Positions 8,568-16,073 of a DNA stretch of 64,000 bases are shown piece by piece; position 1 is the first letter of the stretch; each line of letters starts with the position of its first letter. The stretch spans positions 4,960,001 through 5,024,000 of the forward strand of contig NZ_CP007044.2 in NCBI RefSeq assembly GCF_000520015.2, written 5' to 3'. The DNA is from Chania multitudinisentens RB-25. GTDB taxonomy: Bacteria > Pseudomonadota > Gammaproteobacteria > Enterobacterales > Enterobacteriaceae. The position numbers were made by a program, and so were the translations under genes. The notes beneath the pieces are model-generated. The model saw nothing but the letters and a program-made list of their open reading frames with translations. It was not told the DNA's origin and did not search any database.

Positions 8568-9347
8568 TCAAACCTCTTTGCTCTGCTGCCAGTATTCGTC
8601 ACCAAGCTTCTCCGCCAATTGCCGGGAAACCCGCAGTAATGCTTCAAGAACCTGCGGTGAATAAGGCTGAGCTTCAGATTGTGAAGGGAAAGATAAACAT
8701 AACCCCACCGTCTCACCGCGGTGTTTATTGGTTACGCTCGTTGCCAGCGAACTGATCCCAGGCAGCGTTTCATTACATGCCAATGACCAGCCTTGTTGCC
8801 TGACTTGTGCCAATTTTTGCAGCAAAGCCTCCAGCGTTTGCGGTGAATTAGGAAAGGTGGCCCGATAGCCCGCCGCAAAACGCTCACACACCTGTTCATC
8901 ACTTTCTCGCGCCAATATCGCACGGCCTACGGACGTTTCCGCTGCGGGTGAACAAACACCTACTGGCGTCACCACCTGTAAAAAATGGCTCCCAGGAAAG
9001 GTACGCATCACCCGATTTTCACGCCCTTCCAACATTGAGATATATCCGGCACAAAAAGTCAGTTGGTTAAGCTGTGCCATCGCTGCCGCCGCACTCTCCA
9101 CCAGCGGCGTTGACAGATAATGGCTGGTCACTGAAAGCAGCAACTCCCCGATTTTATACAAACGGCTTTCAGGGTCTCGCTCCAGCATTCCCTGACTTTC
9201 CATCGTTTGTAATAAACGCGAAACCGTGCTTTTCGGTAGGCCAAGCTGTGCCACCACGTCACTAAAGGAAATACCCGATGCGCCATAGGTGATACGGCGT
9301 TGGGAAAATAGCTTTAGCACTGCAGTGGCATTTTCTAATGTGGTCAT
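8568..9347 (-). CDS. IclR family transcriptional regulator
   Basis: 259 residues with the IclR layout. An N-terminal winged helix spans about residues 1-70 (FSQRRITYGASGISFSDV, GLPKSTVSRLLQTMESQGML). A C-terminal effector-binding domain follows (residues about 85-255) with the usual region around VGVCSPAAETSVGRAILA and SLACNETLPGISSLATSV. It is a dimeric cytosolic DNA-binding protein. It reads in the same direction as the OPT operon, 325 bp upstream of it. Identical operator cores lie before both, which argues that it controls the transporter operon and itself. The effector is unknown but is probably the transported compound or a product of DUF1177 or AroM. Confidence 0.93.
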   Translation of the reverse strand: MTTLENATAVLKLFSQRRITYGASGISFSDVVAQLGLPKSTVSRLLQTMESQGMLERDPESRLYKIGELLLSVTSHYLSTPLVESAAAAMAQLNQLTFCAGYISMLEGRENRVMRTFPGSHFLQVVTPVGVCSPAAETSVGRAILARESDEQVCERFAAGYRATFPNSPQTLEALLQKLAQVRQQGWSLACNETLPGISSLATSVTNKHRGETVGLCLSFPSQSEAQPYSPQVLEALLRVSRQLAEKLGDEYWQQSKEV

Positions 9348-9357
9348 TGCCTATTTT

Positions 9358-9374
9358 GTTCCACTATATGGAAC
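9358..9374. promoter_or_regulatory. Probable autoregulatory IclR operator
   Basis: GTTCCA-ctata-TGGAAC, a perfect 6-bp repeat with a 5-base spacer, only 10 bases before the iclR ATG. A further half-site AGTTCC follows at 9378-9383. The core is identical to the site at 8311-8331. Binding here would block the ribosome-proximal promoter region and gives simple autorepression. Confidence 0.7.
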
Positions 9375-9718
9375 TAAGTTCCTGATCGATATTTAAAAAT
9401 TAGAGCTCGTATTACTTACCGTCAAGTTATTTATTTTCTTTAGTGGTGGATAATCACAGTAAATAATACTTCGCAAAAGCGAATGCAACACAGATCGCAA
9501 AGCAATTAGGGTAAAGGTCTTGCAGATATCCGTTTGAAGAAATAAATATCAGCACAAGATGCTAATAAACATAATTTCATCAAAGAACATTCAGAATGCT
9601 ATCTATGCCATAAATTAACTATTCTGAACGGTGAAATATTGTATTGAATGATTAAAAGCTAACCGAAATGAGTGAGTAAACAGATTCTGACATAATGTAG
9701 AAGATGACGAGAGAAAAC
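9375..9718. other. AT-rich gap between iclR and aroL
   Basis: About 340 bases without a supported gene. It is AT-rich with stops in all frames and should contain the iclR promoter (minus strand). I see no further repeat, RNA gene or clear -35/-10 pair that I would defend. Confidence 0.5.
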
Positions 9719-9741
9719 GGGCACAAGAGAGTCGTGTGCCC
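9719..9741 (-). terminator. Terminator of aroL
   Basis: Arms GGGCACA and TGTGCCC (7 bp) with a 9-base loop, ten bases past the aroL stop. On the minus strand the hairpin runs into CGTTTTCTC, a short U-rich tail. Confidence 0.7.
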
Positions 9742-9750
9742 TGGAGAAGT

Positions 9751-10275
9751 TTATTTTACCGTTTCACGCTGTAGTACCGTGAGGATTTGCTCAACCACCT
9801 GCAAGAGAGGGAGGGTGCCATCCATGACATGATGCGCGGCATCCTGATACAGGACTTCACGCGCTGCCAATACTTCCAGCATTTCTTCCGCAATAGGGCG
9901 ACCAGTCAGCGTTGGGCGTTGGGCGTTTTCTGGATACTCTTCCAACCGGCGCGCCAGCACTGCGGCTGGAGCACGCAGGTAAATCACGGTACCCTGCTGC
10001 CGCATGAACCGGCGGTTTTCCTCCGCCAGAATCATCCCGCCACCGGTGGCAACCAGGGTTGACGGCTGAGTCACTTCCTGTAAAGCCATACTCTCACGGC
10101 GACGGAACCCCAACCAGCCTTCTTGTGCAACCATTTCCGCCACGCTCATTTGTGCAGCTTGCTGCATAAACAGATCGGTATCAATAAACTGATAACCCAA
10201 CGCTTGCGCCAACGCGCTACCTACCGTGGTTTTACCGGCTCCGCGTGCGCCTACCATAAAAATGGTTTGTGTCAT
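9751..10275 (-). CDS. aroL: Shikimate kinase II
   Basis: 174 residues, the AroL length. It phosphorylates shikimate to shikimate 3-phosphate with ATP, the fifth step of the chorismate pathway, in the cytosol. Walker A is GARGAGKTT at residues 8-16. The shikimate-binding residues lie in FIDTDLFM (Asp), FRRRES (Arg) and VATGGGM. The lid region holds RPTLTGRP. It starts at the ATG at 10275. In E. coli aroL is co-transcribed with yaiA and aroM; here it stands alone because the AroM cluster has its own promoter and terminator. A TyrR-like box and a TTGACA lie about 100-130 bases upstream. Confidence 0.95.
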   Translation of the reverse strand: MTQTIFMVGARGAGKTTVGSALAQALGYQFIDTDLFMQQAAQMSVAEMVAQEGWLGFRRRESMALQEVTQPSTLVATGGGMILAEENRRFMRQQGTVIYLRAPAAVLARRLEEYPENAQRPTLTGRPIAEEMLEVLAAREVLYQDAAHHVMDGTLPLLQVVEQILTVLQRETVK

Positions 10276-10377
10276 TATGGGTTATCCCTTAGACGGTGAT
10301 GTGAATATCTTGGTTTGCCCACAACCCCTGGTGGGCAGAACGCACAATCGCGCTGCTGCATCATACCGTTCTCATTG

Positions 10378-10405
10378 TGTATTTCAATCTTTACGACAGT
10401 GTCAA
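10378..10405 (-). promoter_or_regulatory. Candidate aroL promoter with TyrR box
   Basis: On the minus strand there is a perfect -35 TTGACA (10400-10405). About 16 bases on lies a weak -10 (AATACA). Overlapping this, 10378-10395 reads TGTATT-N6-TTTACG, matching the TyrR box TGTAAA-N6-TTTACA at 9 of 12 positions and keeping the essential G and C 14 bases apart. In E. coli aroL is repressed by TyrR through boxes at its promoter. The position fits the same control here. Confidence 0.5.
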
Positions 10406-10729
10406 TTCTATCGCGCAGCGTCGCTGGCAACCGATCGTTTGCCATTTCCTGTGCCAGAATAGCCTGTAATACTTGATGCTTAAGCTGCACTCAGGCATCT
10501 GTACTCCACAGCTCACCTGCTCTTAATGCCCCTATATATACTTATGGTTAATCCTCGTTAAATAAAAAGTCTGATTGGATAAATATCAGTAAAAAAATAG
10601 CAAACCGAGAAATTACCGAATAAAAAATCAGACAAACACCTATATAAATATAAAAATAACAGTGAAAAACATTTTTAAAATGTAATGTATTAACTTGGAA
10701 AAAATAAAAGAGTAGCTATATATTAGCCT
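10406..10729. other. Gene-free AT-rich stretch upstream of aroL
   Basis: From the aroL promoter to the hairpin at 10730 the sequence becomes strongly AT-rich, especially 10540-10700, with many in-frame stops. No gene, RNA or repeat is supported. The base composition differs clearly from the flanking genes. Confidence 0.5.
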
Positions 10730-10767
10730 GCTCCCAGGGTAGCCCTTTGTAGCGGTTACCCTGGAGC
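10730..10767 (-). terminator. Hairpin after the yafE-like gene
   Basis: Core arms CCAGGGTA (10734-10741) and TACCCTGG (10757-10764) are perfect, extended by GCTCC-type flanks with one bulge. The hairpin lies just past the methyltransferase stop. The U tail is poor, so strength is uncertain. Confidence 0.55.
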
Positions 10768-10770
10768 TAG

Positions 10771-11541
10771 TTATCCTTTGGTAACTTCAAACATCATAAT
10801 ATCAATGGTGAATGAACCATCATCCTGAATAGCAAAATGCTGACGTACCTCTTCCGCAGCTCCTTGCTGCAAAGCACGAATGGCGGTGACAAAATGTTCC
10901 GGTGTACGCATACGCGCCACCCAACTGGTGAATTCCAGATCCACCCGATCCGAAGTGACTTCCCGTACCAGCAACCCTGCTTCAGCAAACATGCCCAACC
11001 ATTCACCCGGCGCATAATCTCTTACGTGTGACGTATCCCGTAATATCTCTACCGTTTGCAGGTAAACATCCAACAAAGGGTGCCCCGGTGAAACAACATC
11101 CATAAAGATGGCGCGGCCAGCGGGTTTCAGCACCCGTTTGACCTCACGCAGTGCTTGACCAACATCGTGCCAGTGGTGCACAGAATAACGGCTGATCACG
11201 ATGTCAAAACTGGCATCATCAAATGGCAACGATTCTGCCACGCCTTGCTGCACCTGAATGTTCCCTATTCCTTTCTCTCCAGCGGCTTTGCTGACCACCG
11301 CCAACATCTGCGCTGACAGATCGTATGCCACCACCTGAGCCACTTTGGCGGCAGCGATAAAACTGGCATGCCCTGCCCCACAGCCCAGATCGAGCAGCCG
11401 GGCGGCGTCCTTCCCTTCCAGCAAGCGTGCTAACCGCTGCAAATCGTTGCCCTGCGCGTGTACCGCACTGGTTAAATAGGCGTGGGCCTGTTCGCCAAAC
11501 TGACGTTCGACCGCATTTTTATGACTGTCGCTGATGCTCAT
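10771..11541 (-). CDS. yafE: YafE-like class I SAM-dependent methyltransferase
   Basis: 256 residues from the ATG at 11541 (MSISDSHKNAVERQFG). The longer open frame upstream runs through the divergent promoter and is not credible. Motif I is LLDLGCGAGHASF, acidic motif II VAYDLS, motif post-I YSVHHWHDVGQALREV and motif IV GRAIFMDV. The segment TSHVRDYAPGEWL and the SWVARMRTPE block match E. coli YafE, which is shorter at its N-terminus. The substrate is not known; UbiE-like chemistry on a small molecule is plausible. It is transcribed divergently from the regulator at 11642, with 100 bp between their starts. Confidence 0.82.
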   Translation of the reverse strand: MSISDSHKNAVERQFGEQAHAYLTSAVHAQGNDLQRLARLLEGKDAARLLDLGCGAGHASFIAAAKVAQVVAYDLSAQMLAVVSKAAGEKGIGNIQVQQGVAESLPFDDASFDIVISRYSVHHWHDVGQALREVKRVLKPAGRAIFMDVVSPGHPLLDVYLQTVEILRDTSHVRDYAPGEWLGMFAEAGLLVREVTSDRVDLEFTSWVARMRTPEHFVTAIRALQQGAAEEVRQHFAIQDDGSFTIDIMMFEVTKG

Positions 11542-11641
11542 CTCTACTCCCGCTATGGTATGGCTTGTAGAGTGACTATAATTAAGCTGATATACGGGTA
11601 CAATATGAGTGATTATCCTAGTATCAATAGGTACTACCTTT

Positions 11642-12424
11642 ATGGAAGCAGAAACATTATCCGGCCCAAAAGCCCTCGGGGCTTTTCTGCGTGCGCACCG
11701 GGAACGGGTAACGCCAGAAATGCTCGGCCTGCCTACGGCATCACGCCGCCGCACCAGCGGTTTACGCCGCGAAGAGTTGGCGCAGATCAGCGGCATCAGC
11801 GCTACCTGGTATACCTGGATCGAACAAGGGCGGGAGGTCTCCATCTCACCTTACACGTTAGCGCGCATTGCTAAAGCGCTGCGGCTCGGCCATGCTGAAC
11901 GTCATTACCTGTTTACCCTGGCGCGCATCACCGATCCAGAAGAGGAACAGTTACAGGACCCTATCAATACCGCCGTGCTGCACAGCGTGCATCAAATGAC
12001 AGTACCCAGTTATCTGCTTGATCTGACATGGAATATGTTGGCATGGAATCCACAGGCGGAAGATTTGTTCAGCGGCTGGCTAGGGCAGGCAAAAACCCCG
12101 AACCTGTTACATTTTATGTTTTTCCATCCCCAGGCAAAAAGATTGGTCAACGATTGGGAAGATCGTGCCCGGCGAGTGGTAGCAGAGTTTCGCGCTGAAA
12201 CCAGCCATCATCAAAATACCGAAGAGATACGCGCCTTTGTACGCAATATGACGCACAACAGCGAACCCTTTCATTATTGGTGGAAACAGCAGGATGTCAT
12301 GGCCCGCGAAGGAGGGGAACGCGTTTTCACCCATCCGCAACAGGGCGTACTGCGCTATCAGCAGGTCACTTTTTATCCTGCCGAGCAGCATGGGCTGAAA
12401 CTGGTGATATTAATTCCTTTGTGA
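11642..12424 (+). CDS. XRE-family regulator with MmyB-like ligand domain
   Basis: 260 residues from the ATG at 11642. The N-terminal helix-turn-helix (about residues 8-80) reads LGAFLRAHRERV, TSGLRREELAQISGIS, WYTWIEQGR and ISPYTLARIAKAL, diagnostic of the MmyB-type XRE subfamily. The C-terminal part (about 95-255) matches the MmyB-like PAS/ligand domain, with TWNMLAWNPQAEDLF, NLLHFMFFHPQAKRL and GEPFHYWW-like NSEPFHYWW. Such proteins often control a divergent neighbour, here the yafE-like methyltransferase. The 100-bp intergenic region has an imperfect inverted repeat around TAGTA/TACTA near 11619-11636 that could be the operator. Confidence 0.88.
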   Translation: MEAETLSGPKALGAFLRAHRERVTPEMLGLPTASRRRTSGLRREELAQISGISATWYTWIEQGREVSISPYTLARIAKALRLGHAERHYLFTLARITDPEEEQLQDPINTAVLHSVHQMTVPSYLLDLTWNMLAWNPQAEDLFSGWLGQAKTPNLLHFMFFHPQAKRLVNDWEDRARRVVAEFRAETSHHQNTEEIRAFVRNMTHNSEPFHYWWKQQDVMAREGGERVFTHPQQGVLRYQQVTFYPAEQHGLKLVILIPL

Positions 12425-12457
12425 GCACGGATTCACAGCAGGGCGTAATAACAAAGC

Positions 12458-12712
12458 TCAGTGTGTGTCGTTATTGCTGATTTTTGCCAGAGCCAGACGG
12501 TAAGCCTTCACCTTTTTACGCTTCTTCAGCCAGGTGGCGGTAGAAACAGCAAAAATCGCTCCAGACATCGTCAATACACCCGCGGGATGATCGTAAAATG
12601 CCATCAGGATAAAATAAATAGCTGAAACAATGGCCACCCATTTCGCCGAATTCCCCACCGCATTCTTCTCATGGGTTAAACGGCGGATAGACTCTTCTTC
12701 GCTGATTCCCAT
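12458..12712 (-). CDS. Small two-helix inner-membrane protein
   Basis: 84 residues, start at 12712 supported by a strong AAGGAG about 8 bases upstream. It has a charged N-terminal segment (EEESIRRLTHEKNA), two hydrophobic stretches at about residues 25-40 and 45-60, then a basic tail WLKKRKKVKAY. I do not recognise the family beyond a resemblance to YiaA-type small membrane proteins. It converges with the regulator at 11642, so it forms its own unit. Role unknown. Confidence 0.65.
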   Translation of the reverse strand: MGISEEESIRRLTHEKNAVGNSAKWVAIVSAIYFILMAFYDHPAGVLTMSGAIFAVSTATWLKKRKKVKAYRLALAKISNNDTH

Positions 12713-13061
12713 ACGCTCTCCTTCTTGGCTGAATGCTCCATTATATGTGGCAGGAGTGCTGATATTTCAATCGATTATACAGTAAAGAAGCGTAAATATC
12801 AGTGGGCGTATCCTCTTGGAAGGCCCATATCTGGTGAGCAATGGCTATTTTTTGCAGGATAATATGGCAGAACGGTTCCAGCTATCGGGCCCTTAATGTA
12901 CAAATGGCTTATTGGCTCGCAGCGTTTTGCTTGATGTTCAACTTGCCATTTATCTCTGAACAGTAAACATCTAGCGGATTTACCTCCCTAGCTACCCGCC
13001 ACTCTTCAAGTGATTAGTACGTTGGTTTTCATCTTTAGCTATTCAGATTGCAGGACATCCA
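12713..13061. other. Gap between small membrane protein and pagP
   Basis: About 350 bases with no supported gene on either strand. It holds the promoter of the small membrane gene and the end of the pagP transcript. No clear terminator hairpin or repeat is visible. Confidence 0.45.
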
Positions 13062-13658
13062 TCAAAACTGCCAGCGCAGCCAAGCGAAGAATACGTTGCC
13101 ATTATTATATGTACCGGGAATGTAGGTTGCCTGGAACGTGAGCCGTTGGTAACCGATCGATGCCATTGGCAGCGGAGCCGGGATCGGAATATATTTCCAG
13201 TTGTCGCGGGCGGTCACACTGGCAGTGAAACCCAGGCCAAGACGAAAATCCTCGCCATCAATCGGGCGCCAAATATTCTCATAGGCATAACCGCCAATCG
13301 GTTCCCACTTGTTGAACGAATCTTTAAACATCATAAAGTAAATAGTGTGCCAGTTACCCTCTTCGTCAAAGCGTGAAATACCGTACCCGGCTCCCCATGG
13401 GCGCTCATTGTAGCTATCAATCTTTTCCTGATCGTACGTCCAGCGGTTATGCCAGGTAATGGCGGGCAGGTAGAATTCTTTATTCGGTGAATGATTCCAG
13501 GTTTCGGCAACGTTGCTCTTGAAACGCCCCCACCAGCCCTGCGGCTCTCCGGCCTCTGTCAGATTGCTATTTTCTCTACCACCTTCAGCATAAGAAGGCA
13601 GTGCAGAAAATATCAACGCCAACAAACATGCCAAAAGAGTCCTTCTTAAAAACATCAT
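13062..13658 (-). CDS. pagP: Lipid A palmitoyltransferase PagP
   Basis: 198 residues with a signal peptide (MMFLRRTLLACLLALIFSAL, cleavage near PSYAEG). It transfers palmitate from phospholipid to lipid A in the outer membrane, giving resistance to cationic peptides. Catalytic residues are visible: His70 in ITWHNRW, and Asp113-Ser114 in MMFKDSFNKWEP. The eight-stranded barrel with a C-terminal aromatic (WLRWQF) fits the family. AGGAG precedes the double ATG. In E. coli pagP is PhoP-regulated; I cannot point to a convincing PhoP box here. Confidence 0.95.
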   Translation of the reverse strand: MMFLRRTLLACLLALIFSALPSYAEGGRENSNLTEAGEPQGWWGRFKSNVAETWNHSPNKEFYLPAITWHNRWTYDQEKIDSYNERPWGAGYGISRFDEEGNWHTIYFMMFKDSFNKWEPIGGYAYENIWRPIDGEDFRLGLGFTASVTARDNWKYIPIPAPLPMASIGYQRLTFQATYIPGTYNNGNVFFAWLRWQF

Positions 13659-13770
13659 AAAGCTCCTGTAACAACAAGCCGGGAATTTTACCGATCATCA
13701 TGCGCAGATCAAGCCGTATCTTATCTGCCGCGTTGTTCATTTAGATTTCGTTGTACCTGGAGGAAATAAC

Positions 13771-13875
13771 ATGAATAGTTGTTCCAAAAAGCGATCCGTC
13801 AATTTATTCATTTACCATTCGCTTGTCTCTCAGAAAATTCTTTTTTCCTGCCGCCAATACATCAACAAGTTATGA
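13771..13875 (+). CDS. Candidate 34-residue small protein
   Basis: A short frame ATG 13771 to TGA 13875 preceded by a perfect GGAGG six bases upstream, better than most real genes here. The product (MNSCSKKRSVNLFIYHSLVS...) is basic with a hydrophobic centre and two Cys. It lies in the gap between pagP (divergent) and tehB (same strand). No family is recognised. It may be a real small protein, a leader peptide or chance. The AT-rich surroundings and shortness keep confidence low. Confidence 0.3.
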   Translation: MNSCSKKRSVNLFIYHSLVSQKILFSCRQYINKL

Positions 13876-13997
13876 TAAGTTATTAATTTATTACTTAATG
13901 TTAAATTCGTTAAGAAGGCGATTAATCTAATAGAAGTCTGGTCAATGCACACATAAAAATGTATTTTATATGCAATATATTATTCAGGATGACGACC

Positions 13998-14606
13998 ATG
14001 AATCACCAGGCAACACACCACACTCTGCCAGAAGACTACTACAGCAAAAAATACTCCCTAACCCCTACCCATTCTGAAGTCATTGCCGCAACAAAACTGA
14101 TAGCTCCTGGCAAGGCGTTGGATCTGGGGTGCGGTAGCGGGCGTAATGCGCTTTATCTCAACCTGAAAGGGTTTACCGTCACAGCGTGGGACAAAAACCC
14201 ACTGTCTGTCGCCAGATTGAATCACATTATCAGCAGCGAACAACTTACCCATCTCACCGCCAGCGAACGGGATCTCAATACCCAAGGTTTCAGCGGGCAG
14301 TATGATTTTATTTTATCGACCGTGGTATTCATGTTTCTGAACCGCACACAAATCCCCACTCTTGTGCGCAATATGCAAGACTGCACCGTGGAAGGCGGCT
14401 ACAACCTGATTGTTGCTGCCATGGATACCGCGGATTACCCATGCTCAATGCCTTTTTCGTTTACTTTCCAACCCGATGAGTTGAGAAATTATTATCGAGA
14501 TTGGGAAATCATAAAGTACAACGAAAACCCCGGCGAACTGCATAAAACGGATGATGCAGGCAATCGTATCAAGCTGCGTTTCGCTACCTTACTGGCGCGT
14601 AAATAG
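13998..14606 (+). CDS. tehB: Tellurite/SAM-dependent methyltransferase TehB
   Basis: 202 residues from the ATG at 13998; AGGA lies about 8 bases upstream, and an ATG at 13989 is also possible. Motif I LDLGCGSGRNALYL, the DKNPLSVA acidic loop, YDFILSTVVFMFL, the very conserved LIVAAMDTADYPC, and the C-terminal GNRIKLRFATLLARK are diagnostic of TehB. The enzyme methylates tellurite or selenium compounds and contributes to tellurite resistance in E. coli together with TehA. No tehA lies next to it here, so it acts alone or with a distant partner. The C-terminal GELHKTD segment matches the chalcogen-binding region of the family. Confidence 0.92.
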   Translation: MNHQATHHTLPEDYYSKKYSLTPTHSEVIAATKLIAPGKALDLGCGSGRNALYLNLKGFTVTAWDKNPLSVARLNHIISSEQLTHLTASERDLNTQGFSGQYDFILSTVVFMFLNRTQIPTLVRNMQDCTVEGGYNLIVAAMDTADYPCSMPFSFTFQPDELRNYYRDWEIIKYNENPGELHKTDDAGNRIKLRFATLLARK

Positions 14607-14684
14607 CGCAATTTCGGCGCGGTGAAACTTGGTAAGCAGGCTGATAGAGCAGGAAAAATACTGAAGGAAAACACCGAGTGCCTT

Positions 14685-14717
14685 ATAAAGGTGCAGTACA
14701 GCATACTGCACCTTTAT
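14685..14717. terminator. Perfect 14-bp stem-loop between tehB and the GG-motif gene
   Basis: Arms ATAAAGGTGCAGTA and TACTGCACCTTTAT enclose a five-base loop. It lies between two convergent stop codons (14606 and 14733). No long U tract follows on either strand, but the stem is very stable; probably a bidirectional terminator. Confidence 0.7.
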
Positions 14718-14732
14718 GAATCTTATTTGCGA

Positions 14733-14909
14733 TTAATTACAGCTAGATAAGTCAGCAGGCATACGCGTTACTGTTTCACCGTATTTACCAGTACAAGTAT
14801 TCACTTTACGACAAACTGTTGCACCATCTACAGTTTCCTTTTCAAACGTAACCTTGCAAGAGGTACCACCGATAACTTTTGATACTTCTGATACAGTCAG
14901 CTTTTTCAC
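14733..14909 (-). CDS. Small double-glycine peptide, DUF4762-like
   Basis: 58 codons starting at GTG 14907-14909 with AAGGA 8 bases upstream. The product begins MKKLTVSEVSKVIGGT, a short amphipathic leader ending in Gly14-Gly15 as in bacteriocin-type leaders and in small enterobacterial DUF4762 proteins. The rest (43 residues) is polar and has four cysteines at 18, 33, 39 and 57, enough for two disulfides or a metal site. No peptidase-containing ABC transporter, immunity gene or modification enzyme is adjacent. It is monocistronic and convergent with tehB. It could be an exported peptide processed at GG by a distant system, or a cytosolic small protein. Confidence 0.68.
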   Translation of the reverse strand: MKKLTVSEVSKVIGGTSCKVTFEKETVDGATVCRKVNTCTGKYGETVTRMPADLSSCN

Positions 14910-15420
14910 GGTAAATATCCTTATAGTAGAATAAAATAATGTGTCTTGAATTTATTAAAAAACAATCCGTTATTGGCTAATATAATATCATAATAACGAT
15001 AAACCAAGACGCTTTGAGTATAATAAGAAAAAAAATACCTAGTCAATGCAAGCACTGCCATTAATACACATTCAGGATATTTCTTTAAAAAATTAAATAT
15101 ACTTCTTAATAAAACCAGTAGCACAACACTTAGGTATATTTCAAAGGAAAAACAATCAAAAATAAAATTTAGGATTTTTAATTTAAATCAATAAGAAATA
15201 ACCCGAAAAAATGGTGAGTCATTTTCAGAATTATGGATAAATAATGGAAAATGCTTACTCATACAGATTACTGAATAAAACATTGCAATTACGTATTTCA
15301 GAATGCCTATGAACAATACGGTTTGTGTTGATTATATGAACCAGATCACTGTATAAACATACACTACTGGTAACATTCACCACCGGGAAGTGACTCAATC
15401 AAAACCTACAGGAGAGTATG
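14910..15420. other. AT-rich gap upstream of the GG peptide and VOC genes
   Basis: About 510 bases, strongly AT-rich, separating two outward-facing genes. It must hold promoters for the GG peptide (minus) and VOC gene (plus). A hydrophobic open frame on the minus strand (about 14921-15124) looks like a by-product of AT richness. No repeats or RNA genes were seen. Confidence 0.45.
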
Positions 15421-15792
15421 ATGAAAATGAATATTGTTGGTTGGTTTGAAATTTATGTTGCCGATATGGCACGGGCAAAAAAATTCTATGAGTCTGTTTT
15501 CAATACGCAACTTGAAAAATTAGACGATGACGAATTAGAGTATTGGATGTTTCCTTATCAGCAGGGAAGCGAAGGCGCGAGCGGTGCGCTGGTCAAAATG
15601 GATGGTGTTCCACCAGGGCCAGGCGGCACCATGGTGTATTTGATGTGCGAAGATTGCGCCGTAGAAGAAGCGCGGGTTGTCCCTAACGGCGGCGAGGTTT
15701 TGAGAGCGAAATTTTCCATTGGTGAGCATGGCTATGTTTCAATTGCAAAAGACATCGAGGGGAACGTTATCGGTCTACATTCAATGAAATAA
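15421..15792 (+). CDS. VOC (glyoxalase/bleomycin-resistance) family protein
   Basis: 123 residues from the second ATG (15421), which sits 4 bases after GGAGAG. It is a single vicinal-oxygen-chelate unit: WFEIYVADMARAKKFYESVF at the start, a central GALVKMDGVPPGPGGTMVYL, and EHGYVSIAKDIEGNVIGLHS at the end. The final Glu/His positions could bind metal. The family covers lyases, dioxygenases and antibiotic-binding proteins. This short form resembles uncharacterised enterobacterial members and no substrate can be given. It stands alone with a hairpin downstream. Confidence 0.88.
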   Translation: MKMNIVGWFEIYVADMARAKKFYESVFNTQLEKLDDDELEYWMFPYQQGSEGASGALVKMDGVPPGPGGTMVYLMCEDCAVEEARVVPNGGEVLRAKFSIGEHGYVSIAKDIEGNVIGLHSMK

Positions 15793-15814
15793 TCTCGTTA
15801 TATCCGTTCTCTTT

Positions 15815-15843
15815 CAGGTTGCAGCGTTGCTGGCTGCAACCTG
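15815..15843 (+). terminator. Stem-loop after the VOC gene
   Basis: Perfect 11-bp arms CAGGTTGCAGC and GCTGCAACCTG with a 7-base loop, 22 bases past the VOC stop. No U run follows, so it may be only a stabilising hairpin. Confidence 0.55.
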
Positions 15844-16073
15844 GAATCCATAAACTATTGCGCTTTTTCGTTTAGCCTGAATTTTATATCTTCTTATCAA
15901 ACCAAAAGCGTAAATCGTATTGGAAAAATTCACTGTATTGATTTATATCAATTTATCAATTTCTTTAAATGATATTTTTTGTCAGCTTTACCGCACCTCA
16001 CTATCCTGCACTGATTTTCTTTGGCACCTTGATGACGCTGGTGCTTAGATATTAAAAGGCAAGGCAATAAAAA

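Noticed and set aside
10275..10490. 71-residue open frame (minus) whose stop touches the aroL start as TAATG
   Set aside because: It covers the candidate aroL promoter and TyrR box, has no recognisable family and no good ribosome site.
14921..15124. 67-residue hydrophobic frame (minus) just upstream of the GG-motif gene
   Set aside because: AT-rich low-complexity composition, GTG start without ribosome site, no family; probably chance.
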